DNA of 64,000 nt from Nocardioides currus (lineage in GTDB: Bacteria; Actinomycetota; Actinomycetes; Propionibacteriales; Nocardioidaceae), in contig NZ_PYXZ01000009.1 of NCBI RefSeq assembly GCF_003057875.1, positions 1-64,000 on the forward strand. Reading direction: 5' to 3'. The notes under the pieces were generated by a model that had not been told where the DNA came from, ran no database searches, and saw only the letters and a list, made by a program, of their open reading frames with translations. Positions 27,309-35,508 of this stretch are shown here, one piece after another (position 1 is the first letter of the stretch; every line of letters begins with the position of its first letter). The position numbers were made by a program, and so were the translations under genes.

Positions 27309-27695
27309 TCAGGCGGAGACCTTGGGCGCGTTGACGTCCTCGGGCAGCGCGGCCTTGGCGGTCTCGACGAGCGCGTTGAACGCGGCCACGTCGTTGACGG
27401 CGAGCTCGGCGAGGATCTTGCGGTCGACCTCGACGCCGGCCAGGTTGAGGCCTTGGATGAAGCGGTTGTAGGTCATGCCCTGCGCACGCGCGGCGGCGTT
27501 GATGCGCTGGATCCACAGCTTGCGGAAGTTGCCCTTGTTCTTGCGGCGGTCGTTGTAGCTGTAGACGAGCGAGTGGGTGACCTGCTCCTTGGCCTTGCGG
27601 TACAGGCGCGACCGCTGACCGCGGTAGCCGGAGGCCCGCTCGAGGACTACCCGGCGCTTCTTCTGGGCGTTGACCGCCCGCTTGACGCGTGCCAT
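27309..27695 (-). CDS. rplT: 50S ribosomal protein L20
   Basis: 128 residues, highly conserved: MARVKRAV start, [34 protein letters not shown] and [14 protein letters not shown]. Binds 23S rRNA early in 50S assembly; in other bacteria it also autoregulates this operon. Third gene of infC-rpmI-rplT, 57 bp after rpmI. The C-terminal tail ([10 protein letters not shown]) is slightly longer than in E. coli. Confidence 0.98.
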   Translation of the reverse strand: MARVKRAVNAQKKRRVVLERASGYRGQRSRLYRKAKEQVTHSLVYSYNDRRKNKGNFRKLWIQRINAAARAQGMTYNRFIQGLNLAGVEVDRKILAELAVNDVAAFNALVETAKAALPEDVNAPKVSA

Positions 27696-27752
27696 TTCTC
27701 TACTCCTTGATCAAAGAACTGTGTGGGGTGCGCGTGGGTCGAGTCCGCGGAC

Positions 27753-27947
27753 TCAGAGACCCAGCATCTTCTTGGCACGTGCGTTGTCGGCCTTGGCCAC
27801 CTCGACGGTGCCCGTCAGGCGACGCGTGACCTTGGAGGCCTTCTTCTCGAGGTTGTGGCGCTTGCCGGCCTTCTCGCGAAGGATCTTGCCCGAGCCGGTC
27901 ACGCGGAAGCGCTTGCTGGCACCGGAGTGGGTCTTGTTCTTGGGCAT
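27753..27947 (-). CDS. rpmI: 50S ribosomal protein L35
   Basis: 64 residues, standard length. [20 protein letters not shown] opens the protein as in other actinobacteria. Strongly basic. Between infC and rplT, 48 bp after the infC stop, with GGAGAC just before the ATG. Confidence 0.97.
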   Translation of the reverse strand: MPKNKTHSGASKRFRVTGSGKILREKAGKRHNLEKKASKVTRRLTGTVEVAKADNARAKKMLGL

Positions 27948-27995
27948 CGTGTGTCTCCTTGATCTCAGATGTCCTGGGACGACGTGACGAGTCGC

Positions 27996-28679
27996 TCAGA
28001 TGTCGATGTCGTCGTCGAGGTTCTCGGAGCGACGACGCTCCTTCTTGGCCGCGACCGGGCCGGCAGCATGGGCTGCCTCGCGCTCGGCGTCCTCGGCGGC
28101 GACGGCCGCTGCGCGCTCGGCCATCTTCTCCTCCTTGGCCGCGGCGGCGTCGATCTTGGCGTCGGCCTTCTTCTTGTGCGGGCCGAGCACCATGATCATG
28201 TTGCGGCCGTCCTGCTTGGGCGACGACTCGACGAAGCCCAGCTCGGTGACGTCCTCGGCCAGTTTCTGCAGCAGCCGGAACCCGAGCTCGGGGCGGTGCT
28301 GCTCGCGACCGCGGAACATGATCGTGATCTTGACCTTGTCGCCGGCCTTGAGGAACCGGACGACGTGGCCCTTCTTGGTCTCGTAGTCGTGCGCGTCGAT
28401 CTTCGGACGAAGCTTCATCTCCTTGATGATCACGTTCGTCTGGTTGCGTCGCGCCTCACGAGCCTTCTGGGCGTTCTCGTACTTGAACTTGCCGTAGTCC
28501 ATGAGCTTGCAGACAGGCGGCCGACCCTGGGGCGCGATCTCGACCAGGTCGAGGTCTGCCTCCTGGGCAAGCTTCAACGCCTGATCGGTCGGCACGATGC
28601 CGACCGTCTCGCCATTGGGTCCGACGAGTCGGACCTCGGGAACGCGGATCCGCTCGTTGATTCGCAGCTCGGTGCTGAT
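27996..28679 (-). CDS. infC: Translation initiation factor IF-3 (AUC start codon)
   Basis: Binds the 30S subunit and proofreads initiator tRNA-start codon pairing. 227 residues. Family similarity ([18 protein letters not shown]) begins at an ATC at 28679 preceded by GGAGGAC, so translation appears to start at AUC. Non-AUG starts are a known feature of infC and allow autorepression by IF-3. The core motif [26 protein letters not shown] is intact. The C-terminal 45 residues after VLGPHKKK form an Ala/Glu/Lys-rich tail absent from E. coli IF-3. The first in-frame ATG or GTG would delete the N-terminal domain start. Confidence 0.95.
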   Translation of the reverse strand: MSTELRINERIRVPEVRLVGPNGETVGIVPTDQALKLAQEADLDLVEIAPQGRPPVCKLMDYGKFKYENAQKAREARRNQTNVIIKEMKLRPKIDAHDYETKKGHVVRFLKAGDKVKITIMFRGREQHRPELGFRLLQKLAEDVTELGFVESSPKQDGRNMIMVLGPHKKKADAKIDAAAAKEEKMAERAAAVAAEDAEREAAHAAGPVAAKKERRRSENLDDDIDI

Positions 28680-28917
28680 GTGTCCTCCAGAGATTGGGTG
28701 GTGGTGAGACCCTCGTGGAAGACATCTGCTCTCGGAACAGGCCCGAAATGAACAATGGCTCCCGCTGTGTCCAAGCGGAAGCCAGCGTCAGGCCCACGAA
28801 ATTCTCGTGTGCCTGATCCGGACCGTGACCCGACGACCTCGCGGTCGGTGCGGGTGGGGGACGAACTGCGTGTCTCCGCTTGGTGGATCGATCCCGCAAG
28901 CGGGACTGATCGGTCAA
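28680..28917 (-). promoter_or_regulatory. infC operon promoter and long leader
   Basis: About 255 bp without a gene between the SseB-like gene and infC. A -35 TTGACC lies at 28917-28912, with GATCGA-like sequence about 18 bp further as a weak -10, giving a leader of about 200 nt. The spacer holds a small perfect hairpin (TCCCGC/GCGGGA). Long leaders are usual for infC operons, where IF-3 or L20 can act; no known riboswitch motif was recognised. Confidence 0.45.
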
Positions 28918-28934
28918 CAACGAAGACTAGCCGA

Positions 28935-29444
28935 TCATTCCGACGACGGGCCAATCCACGCGGTGCGGTCCCCGACCCGGGCCAGCCGGTAGCCCGCGGC
29001 CAGCGCACGCAGGTCGTCGTCCTCGACCACGACGGTGGTGGGCCCGGCGATGTCGATCACGACCGCGGCCGCGTCCTCCTGCACCGCCGACTGCGCGGCG
29101 AGCCGCGCGACGACCGGGACCGGGCGGGCGTCGGGGTTCCACCGCGCCAGGGCCTCGGTGGAGGTGAAGGCGAGCAGCGCCAGCCGCCCGTCCGCGCCGC
29201 GCATCAGGACCGCCGCCATGTCGCTGGACTTGTCGTGCGCGAACCCCTGCTCGTCGTGCTCCACCTCGCCGAGGATGGCGACGACCGGGACGAGCAGCCT
29301 GGCGTCCTGGAGGGCGAGGAGCACCTCGCCGTGCGTCGCCTCGTCGCGGGCGTGGGCCGCGACCGCCGCGGCCAGTGCTGCGTCGGCCTCGCCGGTGTCG
29401 CCCGCGAACCCGGGATCGGGGATGAGTCGCTCCACGGCGCCCAT
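28935..29444 (-). CDS. SseB family protein
   Basis: 169 residues, resembling the SseB N-terminal domain: LLALQDARLLVPVVA, DMAAVLMRGADGRLALLAFTST and ALARWNPDARPVPV. In actinobacteria such genes commonly precede infC, as here. Function is not established; no catalytic motif is visible. ATG 29444 gives the family-like start MGAVERLIPDPGF. It diverges from the gene at 29469 with only 24 bp between start codons. Confidence 0.82.
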   Translation of the reverse strand: MGAVERLIPDPGFAGDTGEADAALAAAVAAHARDEATHGEVLLALQDARLLVPVVAILGEVEHDEQGFAHDKSSDMAAVLMRGADGRLALLAFTSTEALARWNPDARPVPVVARLAAQSAVQEDAAAVVIDIAGPTTVVVEDDDLRALAAGYRLARVGDRTAWIGPSSE

Positions 29445-29468
29445 TGTCCACTGTGCCAGTCTGGACAC

Positions 29469-29927
29469 GTGGACGAGGCAACCTGGGCGGCGCTCGCCGC
29501 GACCCTGACCCTGCTGGGACTGGTGTGGACGTACGTCTCCTACCGGCGCCGCGGCGCCGTGGCGGCGATGCGCGCGCTCGGCTTCACGACGCTGCCGGTC
29601 GCCGCGTGGCTGACGGGCACGCTCGAGATGTTCACCGAGATCGGCGGCTCGGTGGCCGACTGGGCCACCGGCCTGGTCCTCAGCCCGATCACCTGGGCCG
29701 GCATCGGGGTCGCCGGGTTCGGAATCGTGCTGATCGTGATCTCCGGCTACCTGCGCGACCGCCAGATCGCCCGCGGGCTGGACGCCGGCGGCACGGCCCC
29801 GCGCGCCGAGAGGGAGCGGTCCCTGCCGGCCGGGTCCTCCACCTCGAGCGGCACCGGGTCTAGCCCCGTCGTCGACGACGACCTGGCCGACATCGAGGCG
29901 ATCCTGAAGCGACGCGGCATCCAGTGA
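29469..29927 (+). CDS. Small membrane protein of unknown function
   Basis: 152 residues starting at GTG 29469. Three hydrophobic helices at about 5-22, 30-52 and 65-90, then a charged cytosolic tail rich in Ser/Gly/Glu that ends DDDLADIEAILKRRGIQ. I recall similar short proteins next to the D-threonine-aldolase-like gene in related genomes but no function. The stop overlaps the downstream start by 4 nt (GTGA), so it is the first gene of a three-gene overlapping unit (29469-31682). Confidence 0.75.
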   Translation: MDEATWAALAATLTLLGLVWTYVSYRRRGAVAAMRALGFTTLPVAAWLTGTLEMFTEIGGSVADWATGLVLSPITWAGIGVAGFGIVLIVISGYLRDRQIARGLDAGGTAPRAERERSLPAGSSTSSGTGSSPVVDDDLADIEAILKRRGIQ

Positions 29928-31135
29928 CCGACCTCGTCGGGCGCAACCGCCTGTGGGCCCGGCTCGACCAGGCCGTCGCCGCACACCCCGACCTCCCGAC
30001 CCCGATCGCCGTCGTCGACCTCGACGCCTTCGACGCCAACGCCGACGACCTGGTGCGCCGGGCCGGCGGGAAGCCCATCCGGGTCGCGTCGAAGTCGTTG
30101 CGGGTCCCGGCGCTGCTCGAGCGTGCGCTGGCCGGGCCGGGGTTCGCCGGCGTCCTGGCCTACACCCTGCGCGAGGCGCTTGCCCTCCACGACCTCGGCG
30201 TCACCGACGACGTCGTGGTGGCCTACCCCAGCGTGGACCGGGGTGCACTGGCCGCGCTCGTGGCCTCCCCCGCCGCCGCTGGTGCGATCACCCTGATGCT
30301 CGACGACGTCGCCCACCTCGACGTGATCGACTCGGTCCGCTCCTCGAAGGCAGTGCAGGTCCGCGTCGCCCTCGACATCGACGCCGGCCTCCGCCTCGGC
30401 ACCCAGCACGTCGGCCCGAAGCGCTCCCCGCTCCACGACGCCACGGACGTGACCACGCTCGCGCGCGCGGTCGCGGAGCGCGACGGGTTCCGCCTCGTCG
30501 GCGTGATGACCTACGAGGGCCAGGTCGCCGGCGTGCCCGACGACGTCCCCACCCAGCGGGCGCGGTCGCTGGTCGTGCGGCGACTCAAGCAGGCATCGGT
30601 GGCCCAGCTCGGCGTACGCCGCCGTGCGATCGCCGAGGCGCTGCGACCGATCGCCGACCTGGAGTTCTTCAACGCCGGCGGCTCGGGCTCCGTGGAGACC
30701 ACCGTGGCCGACCCTGCCGTCACCGAGGTGGCCGCCGGATCGGGCCTGCTGGTGCCCGGCCTCTTCGACCACTACCAGTCCTTCACCCCGCGTCCCGCCG
30801 CGTTCTTCGGCCTCCGGGTGAGCCGCAAGCCCACTCCTGACCTCGCCACCGTGCACGGCGGAGGACTCATCGCCTCCGGCCCGGTGGGCGACGACCGCGC
30901 CCCGATCCCGTGGGCTCCCCCGGGCCTGCACCTCACGAGCCTCGAAGGTGCGGGCGAGGTGCAGACGCCGCTGACGGGCCACCCGGCCGCACTGCTGGGG
31001 ATCGGCGACCTGGTGTGGTTCCGGCACGCCAAGTCGGGTGAGCTCTTCGAGCACGTCAACCGGGTCCACCTCCTCGCGGGCGAGGAGATCGTCGAGGACG
31101 TCGCGAGCTATCGCGGCCTCGGGCATGCCTTCTGA
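29924..31135 (+). CDS. PLP-dependent amino acid deaminase/aldolase (alanine racemase fold)
   Basis: 403 residues with a fold-type III PLP barrel (about 20-270) and a C-terminal beta domain. PLP-binding Lys at about 57 in RVASKSLRVP; TYEGQVAG and EFFNAGGSGSVETT supply phosphate and ring contacts seen in D-threonine aldolase and D-serine dehydratase relatives. Substrate is probably a D- or beta-hydroxy amino acid, but this is inference. It starts GTG, overlapping the upstream gene, and overlaps the next gene by 11 bp. Confidence 0.82.
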   Translation: MTDLVGRNRLWARLDQAVAAHPDLPTPIAVVDLDAFDANADDLVRRAGGKPIRVASKSLRVPALLERALAGPGFAGVLAYTLREALALHDLGVTDDVVVAYPSVDRGALAALVASPAAAGAITLMLDDVAHLDVIDSVRSSKAVQVRVALDIDAGLRLGTQHVGPKRSPLHDATDVTTLARAVAERDGFRLVGVMTYEGQVAGVPDDVPTQRARSLVVRRLKQASVAQLGVRRRAIAEALRPIADLEFFNAGGSGSVETTVADPAVTEVAAGSGLLVPGLFDHYQSFTPRPAAFFGLRVSRKPTPDLATVHGGGLIASGPVGDDRAPIPWAPPGLHLTSLEGAGEVQTPLTGHPAALLGIGDLVWFRHAKSGELFEHVNRVHLLAGEEIVEDVASYRGLGHAF

Positions 31136-31682
31136 GGAGTGGGCCACCCGCGTGCTCGAGCACGCGTCGGCGACCGCGCCGACCCTCGGGGACGGTCGGC
31201 TCGTGTGCATCGACGGCCCCGCAGGCTCGGGCAAGACCACCCTGGCCGAGGCCCTCGCGGAGCTCACCGGCGCGCCGGTGGTCCACACCGACGAGATGCT
31301 CGAGGGCTGGCGCGGGCTGCCCGGCCTCGCCGCCTCGGTCGACGCCCTCCTGCGCCCGCTGGCAGCGGGCCGGTCGTCGTGGCGGCGGTGGGACTGGCAC
31401 GCCTCCGCCTGGGCCGAACGGGTGCCGGTCGCGCCCGCCCCGCTGCTGGTCGTCGAGGGGGTGGGGGCCGGCGCAGCGGCGTACGACGACCTGGTCACGA
31501 CGCTCGTGTGGGTCGAGGCGGAGCCGGAGGTGCGCCTCGACCGGTGGCGTCGGCGTGACGGGGAGATGATGGCCGCGCACTGGGAGCAGTGGCTCGCGGA
31601 CGAGGACGCCCTGCACGCGCGGGAGCGGACCCGCGAGCGCGCGGACCTGGTCTACGCCAGCGGCTCTTCGCGCAGCACGTAG
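31125..31682 (+). CDS. P-loop kinase, uridine-kinase-like
   Basis: 185 residues. Walker A GPAGSGKTT at about residues 31-39; DEM around 60 likely corresponds to the metal or substrate region, and a LID-like arginine-rich stretch (RLDRWRRRDGEMM) follows near 145. The size and layout match small uridine-kinase/AAA-type NTPases annotated in actinobacteria; substrate unknown. It starts inside the 3' end of the preceding aldolase-like gene and its last 31 bp overlap the 3' end of the convergent acetyltransferase gene. Confidence 0.78.
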   Translation: MPSEEWATRVLEHASATAPTLGDGRLVCIDGPAGSGKTTLAEALAELTGAPVVHTDEMLEGWRGLPGLAASVDALLRPLAAGRSSWRRWDWHASAWAERVPVAPAPLLVVEGVGAGAAAYDDLVTTLVWVEAEPEVRLDRWRRRDGEMMAAHWEQWLADEDALHARERTRERADLVYASGSSRST

Positions 31683-32617
31683 TCGTCCTGCCGGTGCCGG
31701 ACGGCGTAGCCCGCCCGCTCGTAGATCCCGAGCGCGCCGGTCGGGTTCTCGGTGTCGACGTCCAGGCTCGAGGTGTCGAACCCGGCGTCGCGGCACGCCC
31801 GGAGCGTGTGCGCGAGCAGGTGGGTGGCCAGGCCGCGGCGGCGGTACGGCGCCAGGGTGCCGACGTAGGCGACGTACGCCTCGCGACCGCCCTCCCCGGA
31901 GGGGGCGTTCTCGTACTCGTGCACGAAGACGTAGGCGGCCACCCGCCCGTCGGCAGCCGGGTCGCGCAGCACGAACGACTGCTCGTGGCGGGCATGGGCC
32001 GCCTTGACCATGAACGCGTGCCAGTGGGTCTCGTCGGTGGCGGTGTGGTCGGGGTAGTCGCGGAACGCCTCGTCGTGCGCCCGGCGCAGCTCGTCGGCCT
32101 GCGCCGGGGCGAACGTCTCGAGCGCGAGGTCGTCGGGCAGGACCGGCGCCGGGACGTCCGTCAGGTCGGAGAACATCATGAAGTTGTGCCGGCCGGCGAC
32201 GAGGCCGTGCGCGACGAGCAGGGCGACCTGGTCGTCGCGCCCCGCGAGGGCCCGCACGGTCAACCGCAGGGCCGTCTGTGGCGCCTCGGTGGCGTGGACG
32301 CTGTGCGCGGCCTCGATCGCCCGTCCGAGCATGGCGGTGCCGATCCCCTCGCCGAGCCGCGCCGGGTCGACGTCACCGATCTGCCACACAGGGTGGACGC
32401 CCTGGTCGGCCGGACTGGGGAGCAGCACGGTGAACGCGACGAGGTCGCCGTCGACCCACCCGCCGTCGAGCACCATGCGGGGGTAGTCGGACATGAGCTC
32501 GCGCACCTCGGGGGTCGACAGCTCGAACCCGATCGGGTGGTCGACCGAGATCCGCGTCAGCAGGGCCGCCAGGTCCTCGGCGTCCTCGGTCGTCAGCGCG
32601 CGCGTGGTGAGGGTCAT
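31652..32617 (-). CDS. Tandem GNAT-domain N-acetyltransferase
   Basis: 321 residues with two GNAT folds. The first (about 1-150, starting MTLTTRALTTEDAEDLAALL) has a weaker acetyl-CoA loop around ARLGEGIGTAML; the second (about 165-321) keeps YVGTLAPYRRRGLATHLLAH and the C-terminal NPTGALGIYERAGY. The layout resembles mycothiol synthase (MshD) but the acceptor is unknown. The -10 TAACCT 6 nt upstream suggests a leaderless mRNA. Confidence 0.85.
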   Translation of the reverse strand: MTLTTRALTTEDAEDLAALLTRISVDHPIGFELSTPEVRELMSDYPRMVLDGGWVDGDLVAFTVLLPSPADQGVHPVWQIGDVDPARLGEGIGTAMLGRAIEAAHSVHATEAPQTALRLTVRALAGRDDQVALLVAHGLVAGRHNFMMFSDLTDVPAPVLPDDLALETFAPAQADELRRAHDEAFRDYPDHTATDETHWHAFMVKAAHARHEQSFVLRDPAADGRVAAYVFVHEYENAPSGEGGREAYVAYVGTLAPYRRRGLATHLLAHTLRACRDAGFDTSSLDVDTENPTGALGIYERAGYAVRHRQDDYVLREEPLA

Positions 32618-32623
32618 GGCCCG

Positions 32624-32629
32624 AGGTTA
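32624..32629 (-). promoter_or_regulatory. -10 box of the tandem GNAT gene
   Basis: TAACCT, 6 nt before ATG 32617; leaderless arrangement. Confidence 0.45.
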
Positions 32630-32680
32630 GGGCGCGCGGAGCGGTCACGCAGCAGGCTGGGTCGACCCTCGGCACGGCCC

Positions 32681-32686
32681 TAGGGT
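32681..32686 (+). promoter_or_regulatory. -10 box of the aldose-1-epimerase gene
   Basis: TAGGGT, 6 nt before ATG 32693; decides this ATG over the GTG at 32687. Confidence 0.5.
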
Positions 32687-32692
32687 GTGCGC

Positions 32693-33625
32693 ATGGTCTT
32701 TCCTTCTGGCGATCAGTTCGAGATCGCGGCCGCCGGCTACCGTGCTGTCGTCACCGAGAGCGGGGCGGCGCTGCGCGTCCTGTCGTACGGCGATCGCCCG
32801 CTCGTCGACGGGTTCGCGGAGGACGAGATGGCACCCGGAGGTCGCGGCCAGCTGCTGATGCCCTGGCCCAACCGCATCCGCGACGGGAGGTACTCCTTCG
32901 GGGGTCGCGACCTCCAGCTCGCCCTCACCGAGCCGAAGCGCTCGAACGCCTCCCACGGCCTGGCCAGGTGGGCGGCGTGGACGCTGGAGGAGCACACCAC
33001 CAACTCCGTCTCGCTGGTCTACCGCGTGATGGCGCAGACCGGCTATCCGTGGGCGGTCGACCTGCACGTCCTCTACGACCTCGGCGCGGACGGGCTGACC
33101 GTGACGCAGACCACGACCAACCTGAGCGGTGAGCCTGCGCCGTACGCCTGCGGGGCGCACCCGTACCTGTGCGTCGGCCAGCCCGCGAATGGCGCGATCG
33201 ACGCGCTCGAGCTGACGCTGCCGGCCGGGACGCGCACGGTCACCGACGACCGGCTGATCCCCGTCGACACGGTGGCGGTCGAGCCGGAGCACGACTTCCG
33301 CACCGGGCGGACGATCGGGGCGATGTCGTTCGACCAGGCGTACGGCGCACTCGAGCGGGTCGACGGGATCGCCACGGCCACCCTGCGCGGCGCCAACCGG
33401 AACGGGGTGGCGCTCTGGGTGGACGAGAAGATCCCGTGGTTGCTGCTCTACAGCGCCGACGACGTCGCCGGGAAGGAGCGGCGCTCGCTGGCGGTCGAGC
33501 CGATGACGGCCCCCACCAACGCCTTCAACTCCGGCGTCGACCTCGTGACGCTCTCCCCCGCCGGCCAGCCCGGTGACGAGCTGTCGGTGACGTGGGGCAT
33601 CCGCGCCCTGGTCGACGACGAGTAG
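32693..33625 (+). CDS. Aldose 1-epimerase family protein
   Basis: 310 residues, galactose-mutarotase-like beta-sandwich. Shared marks: LLMPWPNRIRDGRY, NASHGLARW with the first catalytic-type His, CGAHPYLCVG with the second, and a late Glu in AVEPMTAPTNAFNSG. Interconverts alpha and beta anomers of a sugar; the specific substrate is not predictable. The gene stands alone, diverging from the tandem GNAT gene and ending 4 bp before the end of the convergent PH-domain gene. Confidence 0.9.
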   Translation: MVFPSGDQFEIAAAGYRAVVTESGAALRVLSYGDRPLVDGFAEDEMAPGGRGQLLMPWPNRIRDGRYSFGGRDLQLALTEPKRSNASHGLARWAAWTLEEHTTNSVSLVYRVMAQTGYPWAVDLHVLYDLGADGLTVTQTTTNLSGEPAPYACGAHPYLCVGQPANGAIDALELTLPAGTRTVTDDRLIPVDTVAVEPEHDFRTGRTIGAMSFDQAYGALERVDGIATATLRGANRNGVALWVDEKIPWLLLYSADDVAGKERRSLAVEPMTAPTNAFNSGVDLVTLSPAGQPGDELSVTWGIRALVDDE

Positions 33626-33629
33626 GGCC

Positions 33630-34088
33630 TCACCGGTCGATCAAGGCGCGTATCGCGCGCACGGCATCCCGCGCCCGGTCGCCGTCGGTGCCCTGGATCG
33701 CGAGCAGCGATGCCGTGGTGCCGTCGGCGAGGTCGACGCTCGCCCACGGAGCGCCGGCGGTCAGGTGGATCGAGATGACCTCGGCCCACTCCAGCTCGCG
33801 CTTCCTGTAGCCGTTGACCACGGTCAGACCGGCCTCGGTGGCGACCACCCGTGACCGCGCGATGGCGTAGCCGGCCGCCACGTAGAGCAGCCCGATGAAG
33901 ACCACCGTCGAGCGCTGGAAGAGCGTGAACTTGGCGCGGATCTCGGGGTCGAAGCCGAACCACGCGAAGGCGCACGTGGCGAAGAGCATCGCGCCGAAGA
34001 AGATGACGGCGACGCGCGCGCCGAGCGGACGCCACGTGCGTGGCAGTGCGGGCGCTGGGGGTGTGGCTCCCGGGGCCATCTCGCTCAC
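33630..34088 (-). CDS. PH-domain membrane protein
   Basis: 152 residues. Two membrane helices (about 20-45 and 58-80), then a bacterial PH-like domain (ARSRVVATEAGLTVVNGYRKRELEWAEVISIHL). Such proteins are common in actinobacteria next to hisG; function unknown. GTG 34088, 4 bp after the hisG stop, is taken as start; ATG 34079 is an alternative. Probably third gene of the hisE-hisG unit. Confidence 0.72.
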   Translation of the reverse strand: MSEMAPGATPPAPALPRTWRPLGARVAVIFFGAMLFATCAFAWFGFDPEIRAKFTLFQRSTVVFIGLLYVAAGYAIARSRVVATEAGLTVVNGYRKRELEWAEVISIHLTAGAPWASVDLADGTTASLLAIQGTDGDRARDAVRAIRALIDR

Positions 34089-34092
34089 CCGC

Positions 34093-34938
34093 TCAGAGCC
34101 GGCAGGCATGGATGTCGGTGAGCAGGATGGCACGGGCGCCGACGCCGTACAGGTCGTCCATCAGCCGCTGGGCGCCGGCACGCGGCACCATCACGCGGAC
34201 CGCGACCCAGCCGGGCTTGCCGAGCGGCGAGATCGTCGGTCCCTCGAGCCCGGGCGCCAGCACGGTCGCGCGGTCGAGGTTGGCCTGCTCGATGTCGTAG
34301 TCCATCATCACGTAGCTGCGGGCGACCAGCACGCCCTCGACGCGGCGTCGGAAGATGTCGAACTCGGCGTTCTCGGCGCCCTCCCGTGCGATCAGCACGG
34401 CCTCGGACTCCAGGATCACCTCGCCGAAGGTGGCCAGGCCCGCGGCCCGGAGGGTGGAGCCGGTCTCGACCACGTCGGCGATCGCGTCGGCCACACCCAG
34501 CTGGATGCTGGTCTCGACGGCGCCGTCGAGACGGGTCACGGTGGCGTCGATGCCACGCTGGTCGAGGAAGGCGCGGACCACTCCGACGTACGACGTCGCG
34601 ATCCGCTGGCCCGCGAGCTCCTCGAGCTCCTCGAAGCGCCCCGCGGGGCCGGCGAAGTGGAAGCGGGAGCGGCCGAAGCCGAGCTGCATCGTCTCGATCG
34701 CCTGGGCGCCGGAGTCGAGGAGCAGGTCGCGACCGGTGATGCCGACGTCGAGGGTGCCCTCGCCGACGTAGAGCGCGATGTCGCGGGGGCGGAGGTAGAA
34801 GAACTCGACACCGTTGTCGGCGTCGATGAGCGTGAGCTCCTTGGAGTCGGAGCGCTGGCGGTAGCCGGCCTCGCGCAGGATGTCGCTCGCGGCCTGCGAC
34901 AGGGCGCCCTTGTTGGGGACGGCGATGCGGAGAGTCAT
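34093..34938 (-). CDS. hisG: ATP phosphoribosyltransferase (long form)
   Basis: First step of histidine biosynthesis: ATP plus PRPP to phosphoribosyl-ATP. 281 residues. Starts MTLRIAVPNKGALS, with the PRPP/substrate region YVGEGTLDVGITGRDLL and the Asp/Thr-rich DVVETGSTLRAAGL phosphate loop. The C-terminal about 75 residues (VRVMVPRAGAQRLMDDLYG) are the ACT-like regulatory domain of the long form, so feedback inhibition by histidine is expected. Excellent ribosome site AGGAGG. 11 bp after hisE. Confidence 0.96.
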   Translation of the reverse strand: MTLRIAVPNKGALSQAASDILREAGYRQRSDSKELTLIDADNGVEFFYLRPRDIALYVGEGTLDVGITGRDLLLDSGAQAIETMQLGFGRSRFHFAGPAGRFEELEELAGQRIATSYVGVVRAFLDQRGIDATVTRLDGAVETSIQLGVADAIADVVETGSTLRAAGLATFGEVILESEAVLIAREGAENAEFDIFRRRVEGVLVARSYVMMDYDIEQANLDRATVLAPGLEGPTISPLGKPGWVAVRVMVPRAGAQRLMDDLYGVGARAILLTDIHACRL

Positions 34939-34949
34939 CGGGGGCCTCC

Positions 34950-35213
34950 TCAGAGGTGGGAGTAGACGTCGTCGAGGGTGAGCCCGCTGGCGAGCATCAG
35001 CACCTGTGCGTGGTAGAGCAGCTGGCTGATCTCGAGCGCGGTCGCGTCCTTGCCCTCGTGCTCCGCGGCCATCCAGGACTCGGCGGCCTCCTCGATCAGC
35101 TTCTTGCCGATCGCATGGATGCCGGCGTCGAGCTGCTGCACGGTGCCCGATCCCTCGGGTCGCGTGGCGGCCTTCTCGCTCAGCTCGGCCCAGAGCTCCT
35201 CGAACGTCTTCAC
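34950..35213 (-). CDS. hisE: Phosphoribosyl-ATP pyrophosphatase
   Basis: Second step of histidine biosynthesis, removing pyrophosphate from phosphoribosyl-ATP. 87 residues, MazG-like all-helical fold with the metal-binding [17 protein letters not shown] motif. The family start is MKTFEEL, matching GTG 35213 ([23 protein letters not shown]). TAGGCT 8 nt upstream fits a nearly leaderless transcript. First gene of hisE-hisG-PH. Confidence 0.95.
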   Translation of the reverse strand: MKTFEELWAELSEKAATRPEGSGTVQQLDAGIHAIGKKLIEEAAESWMAAEHEGKDATALEISQLLYHAQVLMLASGLTLDDVYSHL

Positions 35214-35221
35214 GGGGCCCA

Positions 35222-35227
35222 AGCCTA
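35222..35227 (-). promoter_or_regulatory. -10 box of hisE
   Basis: TAGGCT, 8 nt before GTG 35213. Spacing is slightly long for a leaderless gene but no other start fits. Confidence 0.4.
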
Positions 35228-35310
35228 GGCGGTCGCGGGTTCCCGCCGGTCGCCGGTCCGGGGACCGGCATCGGGTTCGGGGCGTACGCGGGCGCGGTGC
35301 TGACCGGCTT

Positions 35311-35329
35311 GGTGTCGTGGCTCGACACC
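35311..35329. repeat. Perfect 7-bp stem hairpin left of the palindromic element
   Basis: GGTGTCG and CGACACC around a TGGCT loop. Stands 11 bp before the large palindromic element and may be part of it. Confidence 0.5.
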
Positions 35330-35340
35330 CCGTGCGGTTG

Positions 35341-35452
35341 GCAGGTGGATACCAGATTCGGGTTTTCTCGCCCTCATCTCGGCTCGGTAGGTATCTGGAT
35401 ACCTACCGCGCGGCGGTGGCCCTCGAAATCCGGTGTTGAGGTATGCACCTGC
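35341..35452. repeat. 112-bp symmetric palindromic element
   Basis: In the 295-bp gap between hisE and the acetyltransferase gene. The centre (35386-35407) is a perfect 22-bp palindrome, arm GGTAGGTATC. Exactly equidistant on both sides are 13-bp terminal arms, GCAGGTGGATACC (35341-35353) and GGTATGCACCTGC (35440-35452), inverted with 12 of 13 matches. The 32-nt spaces between pair only weakly. It looks either like a small non-autonomous mobile element with terminal inverted repeats or a multi-site operator. No target-site duplication was evident and no ORF fits. Confidence 0.6.
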
Positions 35453-35508
35453 ATACCCACCGGGCGCGGCGGGCGGGTGTCGATGTCGCCGGGCGCGAGA
35501 CTGGTGCC

